A DNA stretch of 64,000 bases, from contig NW_006766883.1 in NCBI RefSeq assembly GCF_000275845.1, forward strand, positions 594,494 through 658,493, read 5' to 3'. Below the pieces are notes generated by a model. That model was not told the origin of the DNA. It was given only the letters and a program-made list of their open reading frames with translations, and did not search any database. Position 1 is the stretch's first letter, and each line of letters opens with the position of its first letter. This stretch comes from Dichomitus squalens LYAD-421 SS1 (Eukaryota > Basidiomycota > Agaricomycetes > Polyporales > Polyporaceae). Shown here in pieces: positions 24,639-36,184 of this stretch. A program made the position numbers and the translations under genes.

Positions 24639-26331
24639 ATGACTACATTATTAGACTCATCTAGCTCGTCTGCGACGGTAATTCTTGGGAAACGCAAGCG
24701 TCGCGACTCTCTCGTTATACACCTACCCTCGCCTGCACCTAGTTGCGAGTACGACCCTGCCTACACTGAATCTGAGTATGAGCCTAGCCAAGCCTCCGAC
24801 CATCCAACTAAGGGCCCTAGTCGTGGGGAAGTCAAGGCGAAGCGCGACTATGTGTGTACGTTCGAAGGGTGCACCAAAGCTTACACCAAGCCTTCGAGAT
24901 TAGCAGAGCATGAACGTTCTCATACAGGAAACGTGCGTTACTACCTTCTACCACTATATCGCCTTCGCTTATTGCATGTATAGCGTCCATTTGTTTGCAG
25001 AGTGTGCAACAAGTCATACCTACGCGAGACACATCTCCAGGCACACGCTCGGATACACCTGCCGAGCTCTGCGAAACCATTCGCTTGTGAGGAGAAGGAT
25101 TGCAGTAAACGCTTCTGGACTTCGCAACACCTACGAGCACACATAGAGCTACATCGCGGAGAGAAGCCGTTCAAGGTGTGTGCAGCTCAAACTGGCCCAT
25201 GCCTATACGAGGGCTGACTTGCGGTTGTAGTGTACTGATGAGCACTGCGACGCGGCTTTCTCTAAACATCACCAACTACGGGAGCATATCTGCACCAAAC
25301 ACTCTCCTCCTGGCACGAAGCCATATCGCTGCGAGCGCCCAGGTTGTACGAAGTCATTCGCTACTAATCAGAAGCTCACTACGCACATGAGAACGCATGA
25401 TGGTACGCCCTACCCAATCATGAACCGCTGTCACCTCTGACGCCGAGATATTCAGACAAACGATATACTTGTTCACATGTAGCTTGTCTGCCTGCAGAAG
25501 GCACGGACCCGACGTACTACCCGACGTGGTCTACCTTGCAGCACCATACACGTACTGTGCACCCACCGACATGCCCTTACCCGTCCTGTAACGGCAAGAC
25601 TTTCTCTCAGCAGAAGGGTCTTCGCGCGCATCTGAAGATTCATGCACAAAGAGACCAGGAAGATAATCTTGGCAATGCAGCCGGTTCCGAAGACGAAGAC
25701 GAGGGCGAGCGGCCTCGGAAGCGGCGGCGTGGTGGAGATGTCGGACGCGATTGGGTGTGCGACGTAGACGACTGCGGTAAAGACTTCAAATCGGTCCGTG
25801 CCTTAGTCGACCCGTGCGTAGGGACCCGTGCTGACCTCGCTACAGAAGAAGGCTCTGACAACCCACCATAACATTGCTCACCTTGGACGGCGCGACTTCA
25901 TCTGTCCTCACGAGCATTGCAAGCGCGCGTTCGGGTATAAGCACTTGCTTCAACGCCATCTCGCCAAGCTTCATGCACCCCAGAGCAGCTCTGATGCAGA
26001 TGCTACACATGAGGACGAGACCGAACATGAGACTGATGCTGGAATCAACATCGACTTCCTTACCGGCAAGGCGTACGCTTCACTTGCGCAGGAATCCCTC
26101 AAACAGGCGAACAAGCTGCAGTGCCCTTTCCCTCACCTCCCTCGCCTGCTTTCTGAAAGCATAGATCAGACCCCTTCGAGTAGCAAGCCAGTGCCCGCGT
26201 GTCAATACGTGTTTAGTCGTGCATACGACTTGCGCCGCCACCTCCAGGCGGAACATGATGTCGATGTCGAGCGAGAGAAGGTGGATCAATGGGTCAAGAG
26301 TGAGAAGGCGGCAAAGGCAGCAACGCAATAG
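24639..26331 (+). CDS. TFC2: Transcription factor IIIA-like C2H2 zinc-finger protein
   Basis: Five exons (24639-24932, 24984-25175, 25231-25402, 25456-25793, 25846-26331) give 493 residues in phase. The N terminus is acidic and Ser-rich with a basic KRKRR. About nine C2H2 fingers follow, starting YVCTFEGCTKAY and RPFVCRVCNKSYLRETHLQ and continuing through RDFICPHEHCKRAFGYKHL. A tenth, degenerate finger near the C terminus has its two cysteines far apart (LQCPF to PACQYVF) before RRHLQAEH. The TGERPF-style linkers, the finger count and the insertion between fingers 7 and 8 (basic PRKRRRGG) fit fungal TFIIIA, which binds the 5S rRNA gene and recruits TFIIIC to start Pol III transcription. Pairing with RPC37 supports this. 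A general zinc-finger regulator is the alternative. Confidence 0.85.
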
Positions 26332-27796
26332 TCGTTATCTGTAGCCTTGTCACTACTCATATAACTAGTTTCTCCTGCATATCGTGATGCTACTTCATTG
26401 CGCTACGCTTTCAAGTACTCAAGACTTGCCTGCCGTCTCTTACTCGATCAACGGTTGGCGCGGAGCAACGGCTACAGAAACTCCATGAGTTTTGTTCCAC
26501 CTACACCGATGGTACCACCTTTTCCTGCAACCTGCGAAAGCAATTTCTTTCCCCAGGAAGCGACCTCTGAGGCGCACTTGATGAGAGTAACCGCATGTCT
26601 TGCAGCACGCTCCAAGCCTGATTCTCTCAATGATACCTAAGTAAGTCGTGACGGCTCTTGTGAACCCGCTCGCTGCCCTCAATCTTGCCCTAGCAATTGG
26701 CAGAATCTGCATCTTGAGCTACCGACGTGCTCCTCTCAGACCCTCCCGGACCGTCATAGGGGTTGACAGACTTAAAGCGGTGGCTCCGCTAAGTTTTGTC
26801 GGCCCCCTCAGCCTTCTACGGGGGCGGTTGCTGAAGAAGATCGTGCCCCCTAACCAGCGACGAGGCGGCATATCTGTGTCGCCCACAATGTCGCGGTAGC
26901 AGCGTAGGGAACATGTGGTGAGTACCAGTATCTCGACCCTAGTGCTAGGCTGACACTCACTCAAGGCTCGAGGTCCCACTGCAAAATGTGGAGGCCTTAG
27001 CTACCTCATGCCCCCAGCGATATTGCCGAGGAGGCTTTCGGCCGGGGCCTAATTCCAGACTGCACTCGAGGTTTTGCCAGTGGCAGAAGGGTCATGGATA
27101 TGGCTACTGCTGGCTCTAGAAGAGTTGCGAGGTCCACGTAGGCAGTAAAAGGCCCCATGCTCCGTTAGGCCTTTCCAGTACATGAGACTCTCGACCTAGA
27201 AGATCATGACTCGAGAACGAGGATATGCGTGCCTCAACTCTGATGCGAGAGAGGGTTCAGCAGCTCGAGGGCAACGATAGCACACAGTTGATTTGGAGGC
27301 TACAAGGACGTGTCCCTCATGGGCAATCAAGCTTGTACTAATGGCATATGCATGGAGTCGAATCAGCTAGATGACTTTGCTTTGGAGCTGTGAATCGGAG
27401 AAGCCCGTGTCGCATATTGCATATATCGCGCTTCGATATATTCACTATCTATACTGAAGGTAAGTACGACAAGAGTCGCTAAATAATAGTAATAGTAAGT
27501 GTAGATCTGCTGGGAAAGAGCTGATGGATATAATACGCGATGCATGTGATGGTGTGACAGTCTCTATGTAGGCGCGAACCTAAACGTCTCATCGTCAAGG
27601 CGAGTCTTCGGCCGCTAGAAAATACAGCAGGTATGTATCATCGGACATGTCCAGCATCCAGGTTTGCACATTTGACACAAGAATGCGGATGAGAGCAAGA
27701 GGAGAGGGATCGTGATTCGTGATCATCGGTTCATAGATCATGGATCATCAGAGGAACTAGCTAATGCGAGAAGGCTTGAGCTATGGACTGCGCGTG
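26332..27796. other. Long convergent gap with no recognised gene
   Basis: About 1.46 kb lies between the TFIIIA stop and the stop of the GYF/CNH gene. This is unusually long for two 3' ends in this compact region. ORFs here are short and show no family resemblance, and no terminal repeats were seen by eye. It may hold long 3' UTRs, a noncoding RNA or decayed repeat sequence. Confidence 0.35.
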
Positions 27797-30700
27797 CTAT
27801 GATGCCGACAAACTGGGAGACAGCTTGAGAACCCTGAAGGACGTGCTCGACTTCTCGCAGAGATACATCTCGTCACCCTTCCGACCCAGGAAGATGACCT
27901 CGTCGGCAGCATCATCACCATCTCCAGATATGATGAAATCGGAGCGTCCTGGCGACTTCGATGGACCTGTGCTCTGCTTCTTGCGCGGTCCCATGCCAGT
28001 CCTCGTCATGACAGGCAAAGCGATATGCTCCGGCTGAGGGTTGGATGAATCCAGAGGTGTGCCAATTTTCCAGACGCACGGGCCGCGACGGTTCGTGCTC
28101 GACAGCGGTGGGTGGAAATGAGGCAGGATGGTGCGCGAGTGATCTCCCGGTTTAAGCAAGGCGTCGCCGAAGTCCACTGCTTCGAGTCCACCCTGGCGCA
28201 TCGCGACAAGGACGGCGCGATCCTTCACGTCGAAGGCTTCCAATCGCTTGACATCGCCGAGGCGGCCAGATACTTGCGACTCTTCGTCGATGCTCCACAT
28301 GAAGCGGCCCTTTAGGACAGACCTGCCGCGGGAATCGACGATGGTGGTGCTGTGACCGCCACGAGACGAGTAGAAGAGAGCAGGAGGACCGAAATGTTTT
28401 GGCTGGGAAAGCAGTGATTGCGGAGGAAGCAGGGGTTTTGAGGCGTCCGTGATAGGCATAGGCACGGGTGCAGGCGCGGGAGATGGAGCTGGAGGAGAGG
28501 AACGGAAGGGGGATGCCGGGTCGACGCACTGCAGCCGAAGTTCCCGGAGAAGGACGTATTCGGTGTCCTCTTCCCTCCTTACCGGGAGGTCTGGAGGCAG
28601 TAGACCATCGCGGTACCACGCTTGCATGAGAGACGCCTTCCAGGGACCTGATATCGTGTCTGAACAAACGTTGAAAAGCAATGGCTTAGAACAAGACCAA
28701 ACTGACCATGAATGACGCCTTTAGGGTCCCGGTAAAACCACTTCGAAGGTGGCGCAGGGGTAGGAACGGGAAGACCGGGAGGAGAGAACTGCACTTGAGA
28801 CAGGTCAACGTTCGTCGTCCCATCGACCTCGGGCTCGTACTGATTGCGGTATTCGATGAACTCGCGATATGTGGGAGGTATGATGTACTCGTCCGCAATC
28901 GTCGCGAGCGGGAAGTTCGGCGCGAACGACAACTGCTGGAAGGTTGTGTATGGACTCATCTGCGCCGCCGCGAGTGTGACTAGCTCATCAGTGGAGTTAG
29001 TGTTGCCGTTCGTGCCATCGATTTGCAGCTGCGGCGTCGATGCCACAGGAGGCGAAGCATTCCCAGAAGTCGCTGCTTGTAGTGGGTCGTCTCCGGCAGG
29101 AGGAGTCGGCGCGATTCCGATTGTGACACTGACAGAGGCGTCTTCCTCCCCGTTGGCAGCGCCGTCGGTATCCGCATCACCAGGAGACGTTCCAGCCTGG
29201 TTCTCCCGCGCGCGACGACGGGCGGCTCTCCGCTCTGCGCGTCCGATCCTGACCTCGCGCACCCGAACAGTCGCGGGTTCCAAGCCAAAGACGTTCTGCG
29301 AGAAAACCAAGAAAACCTCCACAAGGTCGTCGCCTTGCAGCTGCAGCTCCAGGGACCGAGGCGAGTCTGGCAGAATGAACGTTCGGGAGAGCCCGAGGGC
29401 AGTGCGGTATGTGCCCGCAAAAAGCTCCACTTTCTCACCGTTGTCGCCGCAAAGAATCGCCAGGAAGCTGCGAAGGCAGGTGAGCATGCTTGAATGGACG
29501 GGCAGATAATGGAAGCGTACCTCTTCTTTGCAGTCTCTACCGCCTTCACTGGGACTGCACCCTTCGTGCCCGGGAGCTTGACGTATTCCAACTTTGGGGC
29601 GGGTGCGTGCGGTGGCGGCGGAAGGTTCGAGGGTCTATCCGATCCAGCCCCAGCGGCGCGAGGCAGCTGCACAACGTCGTCGGATCGTCGTCCAAGGGCA
29701 TTGGTCAGGATGCGCGGAAGGAAACGAGAATGCGATGCTGGCGCCTGTGGCAACGGTGGAGGCAGGTCCATGGAAGACTGAGTGACACCGCCGTTATTGC
29801 TCGGTCCCGGTGACGTGGATGGACGCCGCGGCGGTCTCACCGGCGTCATCGCAGGGTTCGAGACAGACTGGGTGACACGACCGGAATGAGAACGATGAAT
29901 GACGGCAGGTCTGCGTTCGCGCATCTCAGGCGCCACGGGCTCCTGAGGTGGCGACGCGTGTCCCAGCTCCGACAGCGAGGGAATCGATGACTGCGACTGG
30001 CCAGACGGGTTGGAGAAGACCCCACCGAGTACAGACCATCTCCGCCGCCGGCGGTTGGAGTGTCCGCTGGTGCTCTGCCTTGTAAAAGTAGAATGGGATT
30101 CCGACGTCCTAGGACTTGCGGGGACATCGCCTTCCGCACTGCCTTGGGTGTTGATGAGAATGGGCTCTTGTTCTCGCCGAGATCCAGCGGGCGGGATGTC
30201 AGGAAGACGACTCTCAAACAGTGCTTCAGCAAGAGTGATCCGCTCGCGGGTAGGGGTTGGAGGCGACGATCGGTTCAGTTCGGCGTCTTCCTCCTCTTCA
30301 GCGTCAGCGTCTCCGTCGGGGTCAGGCGTAAGGGCACCATCCTCGTCTCGTGGTGTGGCTCCCAAGCTGAGTGCCTGTCGGAGCGTCAGGAGTGTCGGGG
30401 TAGGAGACGGCGGTGGAACCGGGACAATATTCGTGTTGGATCTGCTGAGAGACAAGTCCAGATTCGCAGGCCTGCTCCGGCGGTTGGCTCGCGCGCTGAG
30501 CGACGGCGCAGTCTGAGAGCGGGGCATGTCCACCCGACCACCAGCTCCTGTCGGCGATGCGGTGGCGGAAGCCATAGCGCTGGTACGCTCGTCCAGTAGC
30601 TGGCTGCCACTTGGGGCTGCCATAACATTGATGGCTTCGTCGTCGCTAGATGCCCAATCGCCCTTGGTGTCGTCCTGGTGTTCGGTCTCGCCCTGAACGC

Positions 30701-32200
30701 TGGCCAGAGTGTGGCGCCGTGACATCGTTCCAGCCAACACTTCGCTGACAGATGTGGCCCTCGACCGTGCGCGTGGCGTTGTCGTGATCGACGCTGGGGC
30801 GGGTTGTGTTGGAGGTGTTGACTGCTCAGGCTCACGGTCGCCGGAGAGCGGCGGGGAACTCGAGTACGCTGGAGGAGGACCTGACGGCTCTGGTGGAGCA
30901 GACTGCACGACGGGTGTCTTAGGTTTGGGTGTCCGAATGACGGGTGGACGGGGCTGCCCAGGAGGAACGGCCAATGAGCTCCTGCGACCAAGCTGCATAG
31001 ACATCTTGTCGCCGCCCACAGCATGCACGATAGCAGGCTGCTTCTCTGTGGAGTCCCGTTTCTCCGATTCCTCGCTGTGAACGAGCGCAATCGTTGTCAT
31101 CGGCCGTTTCGTTTCTTCCCGTCGGGCTTTCTCCCTTTCGCGCCTGACCTCAACCTCCATCCGCCAATCCACCATCCTCCGGATCTCTTCCAGTGCATAT
31201 ACTCTGACACCATCTCTGCGGCCGGCGATGGCGACGAGGACACCGCGGTGTTCCATGACCACGACACTCTTGAATGCTGCCCTCCGTACCAGGGCATACG
31301 GCTGCGGTGCAGGCGGAGACACCAACGGCAGGACGTCTAGACCTTGCGAATGACATAGGAGCAAGTAATGCGGGGCTAAGAAAGCACCACTTATTGGGGG
31401 ATTACTGAAATGAGCGGGAGATATGTGGGCGGTCAGGGAAGAAAGACTGAGACCGAGATCATCCAAGGAAGGTGGGGGTAATTGAGGCGGAGGGGTCGTC
31501 GGTCGAGGAGGAGCAGGTGAGGAGGCACGGGAGGAATCTTTGGCAGACAAGGTGGGAGGCGGGGGTTGCTCAGGAGGAGGATTTGGGGGGTGATCACGGC
31601 GATGAATGAGGTTTGACAAAAAGCCGGAGAAGCGATTGGAAGCACGAGTCTTGTCTCCAGTTAGCAGTCCGGACCGAGACGAAACACGAAATAACGAGGA
31701 CTCACATCGAGCGTAGCCCGGTTTCGTCGTGGCCGTTCGCGGCTAACGTTGGCAGAATGCGCAGGGGGCGCCAGGCTGGTGTTGGAAACTGCGGTAGCGG
31801 AAGAACGATGGGAACGGACGCTTCGCGGCGTTGCAGGAAGGGTGGGACTGGTAGGCTCCGTGACCTGCACGATCGGCATGCTATGTACACTCGTGGCGTC
31901 CACGTCGGATGCACGTTCCTGGGCGTTGGTCGTCTCGATGTTTGTGGGGGAAGGGGTTTGGATCTCATGTGTATGCGTTTTGTCGGAATCCGCAGACAAC
32001 TTGGGTGCTTGGACGACGGTCAGATCCTCAGTATTTTCCTCCACTTCCTCGATGGCATCGCGCTCGGTGTCGGTATCAAACGTCTCATGTGCATCGCTCC
32101 ACTGCTCGTCGAGGGTACCTGGAGGAGACCCAGCGGTAGCCGGGTCGAGGTCGAGGCTGTCGGTGGAGAGGCCGGCTGGGTATGGGGTTACAGTCATCAT
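27797..32200 (-). CDS. CNH-type propeller protein with embedded GYF domain
   Basis: Four exons (32200-31706, 31649-29521, 29467-28707, 28647-27797) give about 1,411 residues. A second Met lies one codon later. An acidic Thr/Ser-rich N terminus is followed by a CNH-like start (FLAPHYLLLCHSQGLDVLPL, then SVVVMEHRGVLVAIAGRRDG). A very long disordered Pro/Ser region comes next. Propeller strands resume at SFLAILCGDNGEKVELFAG and SLELQLQGDDLVEVFLVFSQ. A GYF-like domain sits at about residues 1115-1170 (KWFYRDPKGVIHGPW, then MQAWYRDGLLPPDL). More CNH-like strands follow (GRFMWSIDEES, AVLVAMRQGGLEAV). GYF domains bind Pro-rich peptides, and CNH domains bind GTPases or signalling partners. Interruption of one propeller by GYF is my reading of the order. 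A signalling scaffold is likely. Confidence 0.75.
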
Positions 32201-32837
32201 CCAAAGGCCCTAAGCCGGTCGTCGACGAGACAGAGCAAACAAGAACGTGGTAGCGAAGGTCGAGAGACCGCCAGGATGAGGATGAAGCACGAGGCAAATG
32301 GAAGTGGGAAGGGAAAGGTACGGGAAAGAAGAAAGCCTCTCGAGGCCGTGACGGGGAGCGCGCCGGTCGCAAATCGTGCCGCGGCCGCGACTGCTGAGTC
32401 GGCGCGGTCTCACGCATCACGCCTTGTCATCCGCCACTTCCAATCCATTCGCTTCGTTGACACACTGTCCTCACCCGCCCTCTATCCCCGTCGATATTTG
32501 CCAATAAGCTTGCAAAGTTCGATAGGATCACCTTCCGAGGCCTGCACGGCATAGCCTGACGTGATCCGGATGTGCTCGCAGTCTCGGTCCTCCCGAATCC
32601 AACGACCTTGTAGTTAATGCATCATCGTGCCCCATTACACCGCCTCGCCAAGCATACCTTGCTCGTTATGCCGTCCACATGCAATTGCAGAAACTGACTA
32701 CCGATGCATCGCGGTATCCGGGATGATACTACATAGCTTTACCAGAAGACGTCGAGCTGAACCTTGTCAGACTTCGCTGCACCCAGGAAACGCGGAGATG
32801 ATCAGCGGGACCACCTAGAATACCGTCCGTCACCCGG
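32201..32837. promoter_or_regulatory. Intergenic region, promoter side of the GYF/CNH gene
   Basis: About 640 bp between the GYF/CNH start and the cyclin H stop, both on the minus strand. No gene is seen. It probably holds the promoter of the GYF/CNH gene and the cyclin H 3' UTR. Confidence 0.35.
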
Positions 32838-34067
32838 TCAGTCGTCGTCATCATCATCGTCCAACTCTTCGACCGCCTTCTTCGCCAGCTCGTTCCCAAA
32901 CGGGTCACCTTCTTCCATAGCTATGCGAGCTGCCTCCGCTTTGCGTATCCTTTTTTCCTCCGCTTTCTTCTCCTTCTCTTGTAACTTTTTATTATACGCG
33001 TTACTCCCGACGATCTTCTCCGGGTTCTTGCACAGTCTAAGCCGCCTATCCACCTCGCGCACAGCTTCAACGTCGGGCGGTGACCCTTCCCGGAGAATCA
33101 TTGCCTCGATAGACCCCAGCACATCTGCCACTGGCGGATGAGGTAAAGAAGGGAACTTCGCCCGCGCCCATGCGGACGCCAATGTGGGCGATGCGAGGGA
33201 GAAACAAGCTAGGGCGATCTGGGAAGGGGTGTAGATGAACTCAGCATCCGTGAGCCGGGCTGCTCGGACATGTTTCGTCGCGGCCTCGTATGCCGTCTGC
33301 AGATCTCCTAGTGATACGTCCGGCAACGTCTAGCATACATCGCGATATGCGCTTAGTAAGGGACGCACGTGAAGATGAGACCGCAGCACGTACTTGGATA
33401 TCCAGCCATATACCCCAGAGCGATCGGTGGGGATGCCAGACAGCGAAATCGAAACCTAAACTTTGTGCGACAAGGAACTCCAAGTCGAGGACGTCCGAGG
33501 GTGCTGTCTTTGGGATATGGGACGCATAGGACTCGAGGGAAATTGGATGGTTCGTTGTCTTGGTTGCAAGGAATAGCGCTGTGAGCCTGTGCGCTGCCGT
33601 TATATGCTGCTGAGCAGGTAAGGTATGACATGGTCTCACATGACATTCTTTGGATGCCAGTCCATGACTGTGTTCTTAAGGTAGAATCTCTTGAGGTATG
33701 TTACTGCTGTCGCCTCGACTTCCTCGGGGAAACGGAAATGTGCACATAGCTGGGAAACCTTCCCGACGTATAGTTTCACGAGCAAGTATTCCTCCTGGGC
33801 GCTGAGGAAAGCGACGCTGGCAGAAGATCCCGGCTACACTGCGCACATCAGCATATGTGGAGTACAGGTTATATGAGAACTTGCGGAGTCGTTCTCGAAC
33901 GCATTGCGAATTGCAGAGACAGCATCCGAGTTCAGAGCGTATCGCATGTCCACCAATTGCTTTGGCGAGAAACGCCAGTGGCGGTACTGGGTGCTTGCTT
34001 CATACAGAGACTGCTGTGAGGAGGTTGATGCGACTGGTTGAGACTCCAATGTAGACGTGGCGGTCAT
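32838..34067 (-). CDS. CCL1: Cyclin H (TFIIH/CAK cyclin, Ccl1-like)
   Basis: Four exons (34067-33885, 33833-33640, 33586-33394, 33329-32838) give 353 residues. The N terminus has YRHWRFSPKQL, the usual cyclin H opening. The first cyclin fold contains EEYLLVKLYVGKVSQLC, RFPEEVEATAVTYLKRFYL, DWHPKNVM and LTALFLATKT. The second contains DLEFLVAQSLGFDF and YTPSQIALACFSLA. The tail is highly charged and ends in an Asp run. Cyclin H activates Cdk7 within TFIIH for Pol II CTD and CDK phosphorylation. Intron 1 (33834-33884) only works in frame with a GC donor (GCAAGT) and a TAG acceptor. The nearby GT site leaves the wrong phase. The gene diverges from the GPI-protein gene. Confidence 0.88.
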
Positions 34068-34403
34068 GACGGTGGTGAGGTGTTGATGAGCGTGTTGGGC
34101 GGCGTGCCAGGGCGTGCCTAGCACGCGTATCGGGAGATCCAGACAAAGTGATCGAGATCCGCTGTGGCCTACATATGGGAACGGGGTGGCGGGCCGCCAT
34201 GATGACAACAGGGGCAGGGCGAGGCGGTTGCAAGCTACAATCACTCCGTCGACGCGGGAACAGACATATCATTCCTGGGCCTGGTAGCAGAGCTGCGCGC
34301 TCGAGGGACCGTCTCTTTCGTCGGTCTGGCCACCTTGCAGCTCTCCGCCTTCCCCATTCTCATTCTAGGCCGCTGGAAGACCGTCGCTCTCCCATGTGAA
34401 GCG
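34068..34403. promoter_or_regulatory. Divergent promoter region, cyclin H / GPI protein
   Basis: About 336 bp lies between two divergent start codons. It must contain both promoters. Overlapping ORFs are present but unsupported. No specific element is recognised. Confidence 0.4.
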
Positions 34404-35880
34404 ATGTTCAAGGTGCTGGTCCACCCTCACGGCGCCCTTTCTCCAGGGCTTTTCTCTCCAATATCGCTGCTCTATTTGCCTTTCCAACTGTTGTCTCGAC
34501 CCTTGCTCCTGTCGTTCATTCTTGGCCTACTCGCCGCCACCATACCCGCTGTCACCGCTCAAGGCTTCGTTAATGCGCAAGCACTCACAGTGATTGACTC
34601 TCCGGCTCCCAATTCGTAAGAGAAGCTGCCCTGTTGGTTAGGAAGTCCAGCTGAGGCGCTCTTTGCTTGATCACCAGCCCGTTACATGCAGGGAGTACCC
34701 AGGGCATCGCACTCGACGTACGTTCGTCACCTCACCAAAGCACAGTCGTATAGATCATAACCAATCGTGCTCATAGGTCTCCGCTGGGAGCAGCGGACCG
34801 TTCGCGTACAACTTTCTTGAGGTCTACCTCGTCTCCGCCACTACCGGAACAAACATCACTGTGTCCAACACGCCGCAGCTGCTCACACAGGAGCCTGGAA
34901 GTACCGTGAAGCACACTAATTGGCTGGTAGACCCATGTTTGCAGTCGGGACCATACAACGTGCGCTGCGATGTTTTCTTTCCTGTACGAGTACTCTGACG
35001 ATCTCAATGCAGCTCACTGTGTACGAATCGTCGACTCTCACTAGTGACGGCACCGGCTACTTCACCATCTTGGCTGTGCCCGTTCAGGTGGACAACGGCG
35101 GAGTCCCCGACCCAAGCTCATGTGCATCCGAACTCAACACTTTGCAAGCGCAACCACAGGCGTCAAGTCCTCCCCCGGTGAACCTCATCCCAGGCCGCGG
35201 TAACCCTAGCGGTTCCTCAACCCTCTCCTCTGTCACTGCGACAGGGAGCGCGACCGGTACGGCTACGTCAAATGTAACCGGCAGCGCTACCGCCATCTCA
35301 AACGTCACTGGTACAGCTACCGCCACGCCCACGCCCTCGGCGGGAGAGATCATCACCATCACTGCAGGCAACGGGGACATCACCATCCCCATCTCAAATC
35401 TCCCTGGGACGATTGTTGTCGAGCCCTCCGGAGGCGCGCCGCCCGAGACGAGCACGAGCGACGTATCGTCGGGTTTCACCACGATCTTCAAGACGGTCGC
35501 GCCCACGACGACGGCGACGCTTACCGTGACCATCTCTCAGCCCCTCACAGTGACGTTTGAGGAGACGTTCGTTAGCACGTTCACTGCCTCTGGTCAGACC
35601 CAAGAACTGACGGTGACGTACGTCTCGTCTCCCATACCTGCTGCGCGAGCCCGTGGGCTGATATAGGTTTGGCATCTGCAGGCAGACGCAGACCCTCGTC
35701 TCCACAGTCGAGCTCATCCAGACGCAGGTGCAGACGCAGGTGTCGAGTCCTGAGCAGGCCGGGCTTCTGCCTGTCAACTCAGGATCGGGGGGCATGTCGC
35801 CGCTTTCCGCTGTCACATTACTCTCGGCCGCCTCCGTATCGGCGTTCGTCTATGTCCTCTGTTCGTCTTTTACGTTGTAG
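34404..35880 (+). CDS. Ser/Thr-rich GPI-anchored cell-wall protein
   Basis: Five exons (34404-34615, 34678-34717, 34777-34959, 35013-35617, 35682-35880) give 412 residues. There is an N-terminal hydrophobic signal, long because several apolar blocks precede the Ala-rich cleavage region (AATIPAVTAQG). A globular beta-rich domain follows (ALTVIDSPAPNS, FAYNFLEVYLVSATTG, DGTGYFTILAVPVQ), similar in style to the fungal Ser-Thr-rich GPI membrane (Kre9/Knh1-type) domain. A long Thr/Ser/Ala-rich stalk follows, rich in likely O-glycosylation sites, with NVTG repeats. The last exon adds a C-terminal hydrophobic tail (TLLSAASVSAFVYVL) typical of a GPI signal. Without the last splice the protein would end early at 35666 and lose the anchor. 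The exact fifth-exon donor (GTACGT at 35618) is a choice among near sites. Confidence 0.72.
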
Positions 35881-36184
35881 TTCAGGGTGTGTCACGGATT
35901 GTCAATACACGGATGCAGATACATGACCTGGAATAAACTTCGGACCGTACCTGTTCATTGACACTGACACTAACGTATTCTTATTTATTGTCGCGAATTC
36001 GCGAATGTTGTCTACACAGGCTTCGCTCCTCAGACCAAGAAACGTAAGAACCTTGCTCAGGTAGGCTGTAGACTCATTACAGACGAATGGATACAAAGAT
36101 ATCAATGCGAGAGGACTCGACTAAGATTACAACACAAATGCAGAAGCACAATCCAAAGAGACACCCAATCCTCCTTCAAGCCAA
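35881..36184. other. Short convergent 3' region
   Basis: About 300 bp between two converging genes. Nothing coding is seen. It is A/T-richer than its surroundings, as expected for 3' UTR and polyadenylation sequence. Confidence 0.4.

Noticed and set aside
28844..29509. 221-residue plus-strand ORF
   Set aside because: Antisense to the CNH/GYF exon, with no features of its own.
31613..32554. 313-residue plus-strand ORF
   Set aside because: Antisense to exon 1 of the GYF/CNH gene and spanning its promoter. Composition is Arg/Gly/Ser shadow-like.
34920..35666. Unspliced end of the GPI protein at 35666
   Set aside because: It would remove the hydrophobic GPI-signal tail encoded in 35682-35880, which splices in frame.
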